Shown piece by piece: positions 9,539 to 20,900 of a DNA stretch of 64,000 bases. The first letter of the stretch is position 1. The number at the start of each line of letters is the position of its first letter. A program made the position numbers and the translations under genes. The notes beneath the pieces were generated by a model that saw only the letters and a program-made list of their open reading frames with translations, was not told the DNA's origin and made no database searches. Origin of the DNA: Cecembia rubra (lineage in GTDB: Bacteria > Bacteroidota > Bacteroidia > Cytophagales > Cyclobacteriaceae); contig NZ_PYGF01000010.1 of the NCBI RefSeq assembly GCF_003014575.1, positions 1-64,000 on the forward strand, read 5' to 3'.

Positions 9539-11938
9539 ATGCTGAAAAATTACATTCTTGTTGCCTTGAGAAATATGAAAAGGCAAAAAATTTACTTCTT
9601 CATCAATACTTTCGGACTTTCCATTGGAATTGCCTTTTGTTTGCTAATTATACTTTTTATCAAGGATGAGTATAGTTATGACAAATTCCACCCTGAGCAT
9701 GAAAAGATTTTTAGGATATCTATGGTGGAAAATTATCCGGATGGAAGGGAGTATTTCAATATTTCAACCGCGCAAATTCTTGGCCCTACAATGCAGGAAA
9801 ATTTCCCTCAAATTAATGATATCATTAGGACTGGTGCCCAAAGTAGTATGGTTAAAAGCAAAGAAGAAAATTTTCAGGAAACCATCCTTACCGCTGACCC
9901 TGATTTTTTCAGCAAGTTCAATTTTCCTTTAGTCTCAGGCGAACCTTCCATGGTTTTGGATAAAATCAACAACCTGGTCATTACAGAAAACTATGCATTA
10001 AAGTATTTCGATAATCAAGACCCTATTGGAAAAAGCCTAACCTTGAAATTTGGAGATATTGAGGAAGATTTTGTCATATCAGGTGTGACCAAAGACCCTC
10101 CTACAAATTCAAGTATCCAATTTAATATGGTTATCCCTTTTGAAAATACAGTCAGAAACACGGCAGAAAAAGCAAGAACCAATTTTTTCTATGTCAATGT
10201 TTATACTTATGCTTTTTTGGATGAGCCTTCAAAATCACAACAAGTAGAGGCAGGTTTTAATGGTCTATTCAAAAAATTATTTCCTGATTTCCAAGGAGAA
10301 GTATCAGTAAAACTTCAGCCTATTGCTTCAATCAGATTGGACACGTCCTATCCACAAGCAGCCAGTGATCCCCTTTACTCTTATATTTTAAGTGGTCTGG
10401 CATTATTGGTTATTTTGATCGCCATTATCAATTTTGTCACCCTTTCGGTGGGTAAATCAATTGACAGAGCAAAGGAAGTTGGAATCAGAAAAGTGCTGGG
10501 AGCCATAAGAAAGCAATTGATTGGACAATTTTGGGGAGAAGCCATCATCATTAGCTTTTTTTCACTTTGCCTGGCATTGCTCATGGCTGAGCTGGCTTTA
10601 CCGAAGTTCAATAACCTTTCAGGTAAATCCATCCCAAATGTACTTACAATAGACATAATGTATATTTCACTTTTCATTGCCACCCTGGTGGGCTTCTTGG
10701 CTGGTTTTTACCCTTCTGTTTTTCTATCCAAATTCAAACCTGTAGAGGTACTGAAAGGCAAGTTAAAAGTGGAAGACGCAGGACTGATGCGCAAGTCATT
10801 GGTTGTTTTTCAATTTGTGATTTCTGTCTCATTGATTGTTTGTGCCTTGGCCATGAACAAGCAAATGAAATTTATTCAGACAAAAAACCTTGGGTTTTAT
10901 AAAGAACAAGTGATAGCAATCCCTACTGGATTGAATGAGGCCAACAGTTTGGCTCTGGCTGATAGGCTTAAAAATAAAATAGGCAATAGAAATGATGTAG
11001 TTGATGTAGGCACTTCATTTTTTGCCATCAGTCAAGAATGGGGCAATGGTTCCTTTATAGATGCTGACGGCATTTATAGATCCATGGCATTTAATGTGAT
11101 TGATGCCGATTTCTTAAATACAATGGGAATTGGAATGGCATATGGCAGAAATTTCTACCAAAATAATGACAGCGATCTAAATCAAAGTCTAATTGTAAAT
11201 GAAGCTTTAGTAAGGGATTTTGGTTGGGAAGATCCCATCGGTAAAAGCCTACCTGGAAAAGATTTTCCAGCACATCAAATTGTGGGTGTAGTCAAAGATT
11301 TCCATTATTCATCTCTGAAAGATGAAATCAAACCATTGATTTTGACAATGTCAGGAAGCCTGCTAAATGGTTTTGAGGATATCATGTTTTCCACTTCCCC
11401 TGCCAGGAAAATAACAGTAAGAGCCAAGTCAGAAGACTTGATGGAATTTATCGCATCACTTGAGGCTGCTTGGAAGGAAGTGGCTCCAGGTCAAGAATTC
11501 AGTTATTTCTTTTTAGACCAATCACTGGCCAATCAATATCAGTCAGAAACAAGGATCGGAAATATTATGGATTATTCTTCATTCTTTGCCCTGTTAATAG
11601 CTTGTCTTGGACTCTTTAGTCTGGCTACTTTGATTATCAAGAAGAGGGTAAAAGAAATTGGTATCAGAAAAGTTTTGGGCGCTTCAGAATTAACTATCGT
11701 ACAAATGTTTTCTTTTGAGTTTTTAAAACTTATACTGGTTTCCATTCTTATCTCTGTTCCGCTTACGCTTTTTTTAATCGGAAAATGGATGCAGAGTTTT
11801 GCTTACAAAACTGAAATTGGCGCGGATATTTATTTAATAGCCGGAATTTCTTCAGTGATAATAGCGATGTTGACAGTTGGGTATCATGCAATAAAAGCAT
11901 CATTGATGGATCCGGTAAACAGTCTAAGGAGTAATTAG
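9539..11938 (+). CDS. ABC transporter permease, MacB/FtsX type (two MacB_PCD-FtsX units)
   Basis: About 799 residues from the ATG at 9539 (MLKNYILVALRNMKRQK). A longer reading from 9512 adds nine unlikely residues. Topology is TM1 near residues 20-45, a large periplasmic domain, an FtsX core with TM helices (about 280-420), a second TM segment (about 425-450), a second periplasmic domain, and a final FtsX core with three TM helices. The paired phrases 'EVGIRKVLGA' and 'EIGIRKVLGA' precede each FtsX core and are hallmarks of this Bacteroidota permease family. These permeases work with a separate ATPase in export or envelope-stress transport; no ATPase gene is adjacent. Confidence 0.92.
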   Translation: MLKNYILVALRNMKRQKIYFFINTFGLSIGIAFCLLIILFIKDEYSYDKFHPEHEKIFRISMVENYPDGREYFNISTAQILGPTMQENFPQINDIIRTGAQSSMVKSKEENFQETILTADPDFFSKFNFPLVSGEPSMVLDKINNLVITENYALKYFDNQDPIGKSLTLKFGDIEEDFVISGVTKDPPTNSSIQFNMVIPFENTVRNTAEKARTNFFYVNVYTYAFLDEPSKSQQVEAGFNGLFKKLFPDFQGEVSVKLQPIASIRLDTSYPQAASDPLYSYILSGLALLVILIAIINFVTLSVGKSIDRAKEVGIRKVLGAIRKQLIGQFWGEAIIISFFSLCLALLMAELALPKFNNLSGKSIPNVLTIDIMYISLFIATLVGFLAGFYPSVFLSKFKPVEVLKGKLKVEDAGLMRKSLVVFQFVISVSLIVCALAMNKQMKFIQTKNLGFYKEQVIAIPTGLNEANSLALADRLKNKIGNRNDVVDVGTSFFAISQEWGNGSFIDADGIYRSMAFNVIDADFLNTMGIGMAYGRNFYQNNDSDLNQSLIVNEALVRDFGWEDPIGKSLPGKDFPAHQIVGVVKDFHYSSLKDEIKPLILTMSGSLLNGFEDIMFSTSPARKITVRAKSEDLMEFIASLEAAWKEVAPGQEFSYFFLDQSLANQYQSETRIGNIMDYSSFFALLIACLGLFSLATLIIKKRVKEIGIRKVLGASELTIVQMFSFEFLKLILVSILISVPLTLFLIGKWMQSFAYKTEIGADIYLIAGISSVIIAMLTVGYHAIKASLMDPVNSLRSN

Positions 11939-12138
11939 CACAGGTTAAAATTGTTTACCAATTTTCCAAAATTCAAAAAAGGAAGGTACTATTCAATTGG
12001 AACGGAAATTTAGCACCCAAAGTAAGTGCAGTTGTGGACAAGGTCAGATTAAACTAACTGACATTTCTCACTTTTTTTTAAAAAAACAAATTGGACTTGC
12101 AAGGATTAGGTTTGCTTTTGAATAATGTGAACAGCAAT

Positions 12139-12348
12139 TCATTCTTCAAATGTAAGACTCATTGTCTGTTCGGTTAAAATTCTAATGATATGTGTCTCAT
12201 TTCCGGCTTTTTGCCGATGAACTCTTGCATCTTGATAAGCCTCTTCCAAGTGGCTACGCCAAGGGCCTTTAAATGAATCATCTTCACAAATTGCCCTATA
12301 GCGAATTGAAAATGAGGCCATTTTATTGGAAATCATGCTCTTTGCCAT
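12139..12348 (-). CDS. Small hypothetical protein
   Basis: 69 residues (MAKSMISNKM...), ATG start, stop close to 12139. It follows the envelope coiled-coil gene by only 6 bp on the same strand, which suggests one transcript. The composition is charged and polar with no signal or TM segment. I do not recognise a family. It could be a small partner of the upstream gene. Confidence 0.5.
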   Translation of the reverse strand: MAKSMISNKMASFSIRYRAICEDDSFKGPWRSHLEEAYQDARVHRQKAGNETHIIRILTEQTMSLTFEE

Positions 12349-12354
12349 AATTAA

Positions 12355-13731
12355 TTATTTTGTGTCCAAATTGAAGTTAATTGGAAATGTAAAACGCAAC
12401 CCATAGGAACTTCTTGAAAGCAGATTGATTTCAGAATTTCTATTATCAGCTATATCGAACAAGTTTGCATATACTTCAGCATTGATTATATTTTTTAAAT
12501 TCGATTGGTCTTTAAACGTAAGAAGGAACCCAAATCCTAAATTTGTAATTGGTTCAATTCCTTTAGCAATTCTCTGTTCAGGAAAAAAATGGATTGCTGC
12601 TTTGTTATCTTCAAACAAAAAGTAATAAAAGTCTCCGTTAATTGATGCTGTAAGCAAATTGCTCTGATAAAGACCCTGGAAAACATTGTATTTACTCGTT
12701 GACACTCTATCGTTTGGATTGATGCCGTAATTTCTTGAATCGCTTAACTCAATCCTTCTCAAACTAGGCAAATTATCATCTAATGAAATACCTGCACCAA
12801 TTGAGATAAAGTAGGATTCATATGGAGCCGGCGTCAACCTAAAAATATTATAATTCAGTTTAAAAACATGACCAACAAAGTTGCTTCTTGTAACTTGACT
12901 TTCTAAGGGGAGTGAGGGATCGAAAAGTCTAAAACTATTATTTGATATTCCATATCCGATTGAGAACCACGCCAATTTGAATCCGTATATCTTTAGTTCT
13001 GATTCAGCATTTCTCAGCTCTTTTGCTCTCCAATTGTCTAATTCAAATAATTGAGCCTCTTTGGAAGGTAAATTTAAAAGTTGGTTTTTTTTATAATTTA
13101 ATTCGGTTTCTTGTTTACTCAATTCCATCTGTATTTTCTTCCTTTGAAAATTTAGACTATCCCTATTTAGCCCCTCATTTGAATTGATGAGCTTGATAAG
13201 AACCTCCATTGAATTTTCTTTCTTTTTTATCTCACTTTCAATTCTGTTAATCTCAATATTCAGCTCATTTTCTAAGTTTCCATGCTCAATTTCAATTGCT
13301 TTTAAAGCATGATCCTGTGTGATTTTCAACTTTTTCTTTTGAAGCCTTGTAAAATCTTCATTAAAGTATTGGATAGACTTCTTTCTAAAATCCAGAAAAT
13401 TGTATTGCAGGTCCAAACCAAATTTTGAATTGAGCTCCGAGTTTGAAAAAATGGGCAATAAACCATCCAAAACCCCACCTTTTGCTTTTAGACCAAGGAT
13501 AGAGCCATTTTTAAACAGGATATTGCCTGCAAAATTTACTTCTGCTTCTTTAAGGTCAATTGAAGCAAAGTTCCCAATTATGGTGTTCGATTGTGGATTA
13601 ACTAAATTCGCAAATTTTTGATTGATCAAACGCTTAACTTGTGTCCTTTCTAAGCCGACCTGAGTTGAATCTTGTCCAAAACTAAACTGAACAAGTAATA
13701 ACAGAATTAGAATAGTGCTAAAATATTTCAT
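12355..13731 (-). CDS. Exported coiled-coil / barrel-like protein of unknown function
   Basis: 458 residues if started at MKYFSTILILLLLVQFSFGQ, a clear signal peptide; the open frame extends 11 codons further upstream without good reason. After a beta-rich N-terminal part (to about 110) there is a long Lys/Glu/Asn-rich coiled coil (about 115-235, 'EIEHGNLENELNIEINRIES'). A C-terminal half with alternating strands and aromatic turns resembles an outer-membrane beta-barrel ('YGLRFTFPINFNLDTK' end). Family not recognised. It is probably an envelope protein specific to Cytophagales and heads a two-gene unit with the 69-residue gene. Confidence 0.7.
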   Translation of the reverse strand: MKYFSTILILLLLVQFSFGQDSTQVGLERTQVKRLINQKFANLVNPQSNTIIGNFASIDLKEAEVNFAGNILFKNGSILGLKAKGGVLDGLLPIFSNSELNSKFGLDLQYNFLDFRKKSIQYFNEDFTRLQKKKLKITQDHALKAIEIEHGNLENELNIEINRIESEIKKKENSMEVLIKLINSNEGLNRDSLNFQRKKIQMELSKQETELNYKKNQLLNLPSKEAQLFELDNWRAKELRNAESELKIYGFKLAWFSIGYGISNNSFRLFDPSLPLESQVTRSNFVGHVFKLNYNIFRLTPAPYESYFISIGAGISLDDNLPSLRRIELSDSRNYGINPNDRVSTSKYNVFQGLYQSNLLTASINGDFYYFLFEDNKAAIHFFPEQRIAKGIEPITNLGFGFLLTFKDQSNLKNIINAEVYANLFDIADNRNSEINLLSRSSYGLRFTFPINFNLDTK

Positions 13732-13798
13732 AACCCTGAATTTTAAATTGCCTATCAAGGGCATATTCCCGCCTTTGGGGACAATTATTGAAATAAAT

Positions 13799-13905
13799 TT
13801 CTCCTATTTTTTCTTGTTTATTCCATAATCATATGAAATTTAGTGATTTTAGCTGAGGTTCTTTTAAAAAAGCCATTGTTTATCTATATGTAACCTACAA
13901 GAAAC
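13799..13905. repeat. Solo copy of the IS1182-like remnant's left end
   Basis: This AT-rich stretch aligns, by eye at roughly three of four bases, with 40827-40920, the left end and start-codon region of the decayed IS1182-like transposase. Shared words include 'CTCCT-TTTTTT', 'TTATTCCA-AATC', 'AAATTTAGT' and 'GAGGTT'. Here no transposase reading frame follows, so it appears to be a solo end or relic. Confidence 0.45.
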
Positions 13906-14049
13906 AAATAAATCCCATCCAATATTTTCCGGTTTACATCTTTGCAAACAAATGAAGGAGACCCATTACTTCTTCACCATAATTTAAATCCGCAGAAGCT
14001 TATTTCAGAGGAAATCAGCTCAATCCGCCTTATCTTAGTTCTATCCAAA

Positions 14050-14340
14050 GTTTCCGTTTCATATCGACGGCGATTTCCCTTGCGTTTTTTCAGGCGATTC
14101 CAGCGCCGCCTCTGGGAACGTGGTGGGCACTTTTTACCCGGTGTGTCGTTCCTAACCTCAGGCTATTACATGTAAGGCTTTCAGCCTTGTTCTTTTACAT
14201 AAAAGAAATCTCATTAAAAGAGGGCTAGAATATATGTATAGATCGGAATTCGTGAAAATCTGAAAGCTTAGCGCTAATTCTATTTATCATGTATGGTTTG
14301 ATCTGGGAATGGCCTTCAAGCCCCCTACTCACAGTCAAAG
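14050..14340. repeat. REP/BIME-like intergenic sequence with small hairpins
   Basis: The stretch contains a GC-rich phrase around 14120-14170, ending in GGCTATTACATG, and a perfect 6-bp hairpin AAGGCT-TTC-AGCCTT (14174-14188). Such pieces resemble the palindromic elements mobilised by REP-associated (Y1) transposases in Bacteroidota; no such transposase is present in the window. No gene is visible between 13765 and 14340. Confidence 0.4.
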
Positions 14341-14345
14341 TAGGA

Positions 14346-16397
14346 GATTTGTGAAAATCCGTGTAATTCCTACCTGCAGCAGGCAGGAGTGGACAGCCAT
14401 TTGCTGATTGAAAATCCGTTTTATCGCTTCACGAAATTGCAAATTTCGAGAAGCTTTTTTCCGCAATGAAAGCAAGGAAAAAGAAGCAATTTGGTGGATG
14501 TAGCCATTATTAACTGCCTTTGCAGCCATTTATTTCTTAGCGAAACCTTTGCGCACATTGCGGTTTTTCCCAAAAGCGAAGCTTTTCATCAGTGTTTATC
14601 CTCATTTATCAGCGGTTTAATTTCTAAAAGCGCAGATTTCTATGTGTTCTACTGTGGCTATCCCGCATGCGGGACAAGTTATGGTTTTTAAAATTTTTTA
14701 AACCGCCAAGGACGCAAGGGAAAAAACGCAATTTGGTTGATAAAACCATTATTGGCTGCCTTTCCGGCCTTTTATTTCTTAGCGAAACCTTGGCGCCCAT
14801 TGCGGTTTTTTTCCAAAAGCGACGCTTTTCATCAGTGTTTATCCTCATTTATCAGCGGTTTAATTTCTAAAAGCGCAGATTTCTTTGTGTTCTACTGTGG
14901 CTTTGTGGTTTTTAATAACAGAGACTTTTTATCCCAGCCTGCATCTGGCAGGCGTATTCATCCTCATTCATCAGTGGTTAATATCCCTATTTTGTGGATT
15001 GGAAATCCACTTTATCGCTTCACGAAATTGCAAATTTCGAGAAGCTTTTTATCCGCAATGACCGCAAAGCCCTCCGCAAAGAAAGCGCAAAGCCTTAGAA
15101 TCCTTTCCTTCTAATTTTGCTATCCAAAAAGCGTAGCTTTTCATCAGTGTTTATCTATTTTCATCAGCGGTTTAATTTCTAAAAGCGCAGCTTTCTATGT
15201 GTTCTACTTTGGCTATCACGCATGCGGGACAAGTTATGGTTTTTAAAATTTTTTAAACCGCCAAGGACGCAAGGAAAAAGACGCAATTTGGTGGATATAG
15301 CCATTATTGGCTGCCTTTGCGGCCTTTTATTTCTTTGCGAAACCTTTGCGCCCATTGCGGTTTTTTCCAAAAGCGAAGCTTTCCTATGTGATCTTCTGTG
15401 GCTTTGTGGTTTATATTAACAGAAACTTTTCATCCCAGCCTGCATCTGGCAGGCGTATTCATCCTAATTCATCAGTGGTTAGTATCCCTATTTTGCGGAT
15501 TGAAAATCCGCTTAATCGCTTCACGAAATTGCAAATTTCGAGAAGCTTTTTATCCGCAATGAACGCAAAGTCCTCCGCAAAGAAAGCGCAAAGCCTTAGA
15601 ATCCTTTCCTTCTAATTTTGCTATCCAAAAAGCGAAGCTTTTCATCAGTGTTTATCTATTTTCATCAGCGGTTTAATTTCTAAAAGCGAAGCTTTTCTAT
15701 GTGTTCTACAGTGGCTATCCCACATGCGGGAAAAGTTGTGGTTTATAAAATTTTTTAAACCGCCAAGGACGCAAGGGAAAAAACGCAATTTGGTTGATAC
15801 AACCATTATTGGCTGCCTTTGCGGCCTTTTATTTCTCAGCGAAATCTTGGCGCCCATTGCGGTTTTTACCAAAAGCGACGCTTTTCATCAGTGTTTATCC
15901 TCATTTATCAGCGGTTTAATTTCTAAAAGCGCAGATTTCTATGTGTTCTACTGTGGCTTTGTGGTTTTTAATAACAGAGACTTTTTATCCCAGCCTGCAT
16001 CTGGAAGGTATATTCATCCTCATTCATCAGTGGTTAATATCCCTATTTTGCGGATTGAAAATCCGCTTAATCGCTTCACGAAATTGCAAATTTCGAGAAG
16101 CTTTTTATCCGCCAAGGACGCAAGGGAAAAAACGCAATTTGGTTGATACAACCATTATTGGCTGCCTTTCCGGCCTTTTATTTCTCAGCGAAATCTTGGC
16201 GCCCATTGCGGTTTTTACCAAAAGCGAAGCATTCCTATGTGTTCTACTGTGGCTTTGTGGTTTATTTTAACAAAAGCTTTCTATCCCAGCCTACATCTGG
16301 CAGGCGTTTTTATAATCATTCATCAGTGGTTAATATCCCTATTTTGCGGATTGAAAATCCGCTTTATCGCTTCACGAAATTGCAAATTTCGAGAAGC
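14346..16397. repeat. Array of ~0.5-kb composite palindromic repeats (about four decayed copies)
   Basis: The whole 2 kb is built from the same modules repeated in order. A 30-bp palindrome (CGCTTCACGAAATTGCAAAT...) occurs five times, at about 14424, 15015, 15518, 16072 and 16367. A CCGCCAAGGACGCAAG module occurs near 14702, 15258, 15760 and 16110. An AAAGCG-AGCTTTTCATCAG module occurs near 14574, 14815, 15130, 15637 and 15870. A CATGCGGGACAAGTTATGG module lies near 14667, 15220 and 15724. Spacing between equivalent points is about 500-590 bp. Each module is itself palindromic (for example GCCTGC-ATCT-GGCAGGC). Open frames here (60-140 residues) are translations of the repeats, not genes. Confidence 0.85.
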
Positions 16398-16416
16398 ACA
16401 GATGGGTCATTTTTAC

Positions 16417-17283
16417 TCATATCGCCACCTCTTTTTTGATTTGTTTCAGCATCATTTCTAAGATATTCCCATCCAACTTCGAAAAAGCAAACCACCTCTT
16501 GCCTGAATCCTTCAATGAAGCCCCTATATGGTAAAGCTCTTTGCGATCGATAATCAGAAACCGGTCATGGCTTCTGCTTAGTTCTTTTATTTCAAAATCC
16601 CCAAACTGTTCATTGGCTTTTTTTACATCCAAAGCCAAGGTCTTGGGGATGCTTTTACTAAGGAGCAATACCTTAGCATTCTTCGATTTTTTGGATAAAT
16701 GCGTAAGGGTGCTTTCATCAATATAATTATCAATCAATTTGATTTCGTTTTTTGCTTTCTTGATCAGATTTGAAATAAATACATAAGCATCAAAAATTTG
16801 CCCATCGAAGAAAATGCCTTGGTTGGGAAATTCCTGTGTTTTAAGTTGAAGGGAAATTTCCTTCACCTCTTTGCTAAGGGTTTCGTAGTTGTTTTCTATT
16901 CGGTCTATACGCTGATTCAGCGCGTAACCTTTCAATAAATAATCCCTAAACACATTAGTAGCCCATATTCGAAATTGTGTGCCTTGTTTGGATTTTACAC
17001 GGTAGCCTACTGAAATGATGACATCGAGATTGTAGTATTCAATGCGCCTCTTTACTTTTCTATTGCCTTCCTGCTGAACTATCAAGTAATCCTTGACTGT
17101 TGCCAATTTAACTAATTAACCTTCTTTGAAACAGTTATTGATATGTAAGCTGACATTTTGTTTGGTTTGACCAAAAAGCATTGCCATCTGATTTTGATTC
17201 AGCCAAACCGTATCTTCATCAAGCCTAACCTCGATGTGTTCGGTCAGTTCTCCAGATTGATATAGTATGATTTCGTTCTTCAT
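16417..17283 (-). pseudogene. rhuM: RhuM-family protein gene interrupted by one in-frame stop
   Basis: Read from the ATG at 17283 the protein begins MKNEIILYQSGELTEHIEVR and continues NQNQMAMLFGQTKQN, the typical start of RhuM (Fic/KilA-N-like virulence protein) homologues. A TAA at 17116-17118 then follows FKEG. The frame resumes at once as LVKLATVKDYLIVQQEG and stays open to 16417, so one substitution (GAA to TAA at the expected Glu) splits the gene. The downstream part keeps the RIEYYNLDVIISVGYRVKS core (about 35 residues after the stop) and has a C-terminal half with 'ELSRSHDRFLIIDRKELYHI', a PLD-like HxxxxxD phrase. The gene lies directly against the repeat array, and a fragment of the array's edge recurs at 17616-17645, beyond its 5' end. 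Confidence 0.85.
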
Positions 17284-17903
17284 AGACCAAAGACATAAAA
17301 TTAAGATGACCTATTAAGCTAATCATTAGTTTGATTAAAAACTTAACCCTGCTATCTAAAAATCTACTCCAAGACTCCGTCAGGAGTACAATACCGAAGG
17401 TCATTGGCCCCGAATTTCAAATCGGGGTGAAAATGATGGTATTAATTTCGGTCCGCCTAAACCGGCAGAAGTTCAATAAGCTTCAGGATTTTCTTGTACT
17501 TTTGAAGAAGAAGAACATTAGTGGAAATCTGCAAGCCTGCGCTATTCAAGTTTTCCATGATGCCGTTGATCTAATTTACCCATTTGAGATCCATGACAAG
17601 CATCAAACCTGAAAAATTTATGTAAATCCGTGTAATTCCTGCCCCAGGCTAAAGAAGTTTTTGGAAAAGAAATTAGACCAGAAGATCTGGTCATGGAGGA
17701 TTGGGGTATTTATTTATATCTATTTTCTAGTTAAAGACAAGTTTATCTCTTAAATCCTTCCCTAAGTAGTAAGAAACAGGTTTTGCAACAGGAGAGATGA
17801 CAGGAATTGCGAACTGTTTTTCCTTCTGTGGCATTTTTATAAACTAAGTATTTGAATATATTTATAAATCATTTTATAAAACCAGTTTTTTTAATCGATT
17901 ACA
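17284..17903. other. Intergenic region with REP-like hairpin and repeat-array fragment
   Basis: No convincing gene. A CCCCGA...TCGGGG hairpin lies at about 17409-17427, near a CTCCGTCAGGAGT palindrome (about 17374-17386), typical of Bacteroidota interspersed palindromes. 'ATTT-TG-AAATCCGTGTAATTCCT' at 17616-17640 copies the left edge of the 14.3-16.4 kb array (14347-14370). The last 60 bases before the helicase gene are very AT-rich and probably hold the promoter of the defence island. Confidence 0.5.
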
Positions 17904-20900
17904 ATGCAGGCATTTGAAGTACATAATCAGATAGTTAAAGACTACAAAGATTATCTGAAAAGCTTTAATATCATTAGGGACACAAGGATCAACAAAGAGG
18001 TTGACAAGGCATTCAAAGAAAAAGAATACATTCCTGAACCTTTGATCCAATTCAACCCTTCTTTCAAAAAGGCAGCCACATTAGAAGGTCTTGTTGATGA
18101 AGGTGTATTGCATCCAGAAATGAACAGGGTTTTCAAGGGGTACAGACTTTTTACACATCAGGAACAAGCTATTCGCTTAGGTTCATCAGGATCTTCCTTC
18201 ATTGTTACCTCTGGGACAGGATCAGGAAAATCGCTGACCTTTTTGGCCAATATATTTAACCATCTGTTCAATAATCCTGGCAAAACTGGCATCAAGGCAA
18301 TATTGGTTTATCCTATGAATGCCCTGATCAATTCCCAGGAAGATGAGATCAAAAAATTCAAAGAAAATTACGGGGATGATTTCCCTATAACATTTAGAAA
18401 ATACACCGGTCAGGAGTCTGATGAAAAAAGGAAAGAAGTAGAAGCCGAGATGCCGGATATCCTGATGACCAACTATATGATGTTGGAACTTCTTTTGACA
18501 AGAGGGAAAGAGAAAGCCATTAGGGATTCCATTTCAAAGAATCTCCAGTTTCTTGTATTTGATGAACTCCATACCTATCGTGGTAGACAAGGTGCTGATG
18601 TGGCCATGCTGATCAGAAGGTTAAAGGCGCTTTGTCAAAATAAACTGATAACCATCGGGACCTCCGCGACCATGGCCTCAGGAGGTGAAAAACTGGACGA
18701 AAAACAAGTCGTTGCTGATGTCGCCACTGAAGTTTTTGGAGAGGAATTTACTAAAGATCAGATTATCGGAGAAACGCTTGAGACAGTAACAAATCCTTCC
18801 TCAAAGCTTCCGGGGCATTTTGAGCTTCAGGAGGTGATGACCCAAAAGATCGATATTGATGGTTCAGAGGAAAGTTTCAGAAACCATCCCTTGGCCATTT
18901 GGCTGGAAAGGGAAATAGCTTTGACTACAGATCAAACTGGGAATATCAAAAGAGCAAAACCATTGGCTCTAAGTAAAATTGTAGAAAGGTTAAATTATGT
19001 TTCCAAGATAGATGATCCGGAAAAATGTGAGGAATATCTCATGCGTTTCTTTGAGTGGTCAGAAAAGTTAAACATTAAAAATGCTTCCAAAAGAGAATCG
19101 TTTCTCCCGTTCAAAATCCATCAATTTATTTCCCAGACAGGAAATGTATATGTGACTTTGGATGAAAGAAACAAGAGGAAGATTACCCTTGAGGACGGAA
19201 GGTACCTAAAAGAATCTGGGGAAGAACGCTTTATTTTCCCTGTTCTTTTCAGCAGGTATTCAGGCTACGATTTCATATGTGTCAAAAAGAATTTTAAGGA
19301 TAGTAAGCTTGAGCCAAGGGAACCCGATGATCTACCTAACAAAATCACAAAAGATGAGCTGAAAGGCAGCAAAGAAGAAAACAGGAGTAAAAGAAAGCTT
19401 ACTGATCAGGACTTTGAAGCCGGATACATACTTCTGGAAGAGGAAGGAGAAGAGCTCTGGAATGATGACATGATCGATTCACTTCCCGATACCTGGTGGA
19501 AAGAAAAAAAGGGAGAATTCGTCATTGATAACTTTTATGAGTTCAGAATCCCAAGAAAAATCTATTTCAACCAATTAGGGAAATTCTCGGATGAACCTCA
19601 GCCAGGCCTGAACCTTACTGGATGGTTTATTTCTGCCCCACTTTTCTATGATCCTACCTGTGGGGTCATCTACGACCCAAGAACTCGGGAAAGCACCAAA
19701 CTCATGAAGGTGGGTAATGTAGGAAGGAGTACTGCCACAACCATTGCCACATTCAGTATTCTTAAAGCACAGTTTGACCAAAAAGTAAAGTACGCGGACC
19801 AAAAGGTCATGAGCTTTACGGATAACAGACAGGATGCAGCGCTTCAGACAGGACACTTCAATGATTTCCTGATGATCGGAAGACTGAGGTCTGCCATTTA
19901 TAGGGCATTGAAGGCTGCTCCTGAAAAAAAACTTACCATTGAAAATATTTCAGATGAAGTGTTTAAGGCACTTTCACTGAAAGAGGCTGAATATGCAAAA
20001 AACCCAGGTGATCCAGATTGGCCAGATGAGGACAATGAGAAAGCCTTGAAAGACTATCTCAAAGTAATTATCCTTTATGACTTGAGAAGAGGCTGGAGAT
20101 ATAATACTCCAAACCTGGAGCAGTGTGCTCTTTTGGATATTGATTACAACCGCTTGGATGAGTTTGCAGCAAAGGACACCTTTTTTGAAAAGGATGAACT
20201 GCTGAGTAAGTTTGATATTGAAACAAGACAAAGGGTTTTGCTCCATATCCTGAATTATTTCAGGACTGCATTTGCCTTTGATTATTACCTGTTTGAAGAA
20301 GGTAACAAGACAAATCTGGAGGAAAGACTAAAACAGCGATTGGACCCAGATAAAGAATGGTCTCTTCAGTCTGATGAAAGATTGGACCATACTCCTTTCC
20401 TTGTATATGACCGACCAGGGAAAACAAAGAAGAGAATGTATCTTGAAAGTATTAGCGCCACAAGCAACCTTGGCAAATACATTAAGAGGTTATTCCTGAA
20501 ATACAAACTTGACCCGATAAAGGGCAAGGCTCTAAATGAATACATAAGCGGGATTTGCTTATTGCTAAAGAAAGGAAATTTCCTGTCAGAGAAATCCATT
20601 GAAGGTGATAAAGCAGTTGTCAGTGGTTTTAGACTAAGAGTAGAAAAAGTCATCTGGAAACTGGGAGATGGTGAAAACATACTTCCTGATGAAGTTAGGA
20701 TCAATACTACAACGGACGGACTTCAGATAAAGCCAAATGCCTATTTCAAAAGGTTCTATCAGCAGGACTTTACCGCTTTTGATAAATTCTTTATCGCAAG
20801 TGAGCATACAGGGCAGGTCCCATCAGCCCAAAGAATTGACCGGGAAATTGCTTTCAGAAAAGGGGACATTGCAGCACTTTATTGCTCTCCTACCATGGAG

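Noticed and set aside
14491-16461. Many plus- and minus-strand open frames of 60-140 residues in the repeat array
   Set aside because: They are repeated translations of the same palindromic modules, frame-independent, with no known domain.
17331-17612. 93-residue plus-strand frame
   Set aside because: It spans REP-like palindromes (CCCCGA/TCGGGG) and shows no family resemblance.
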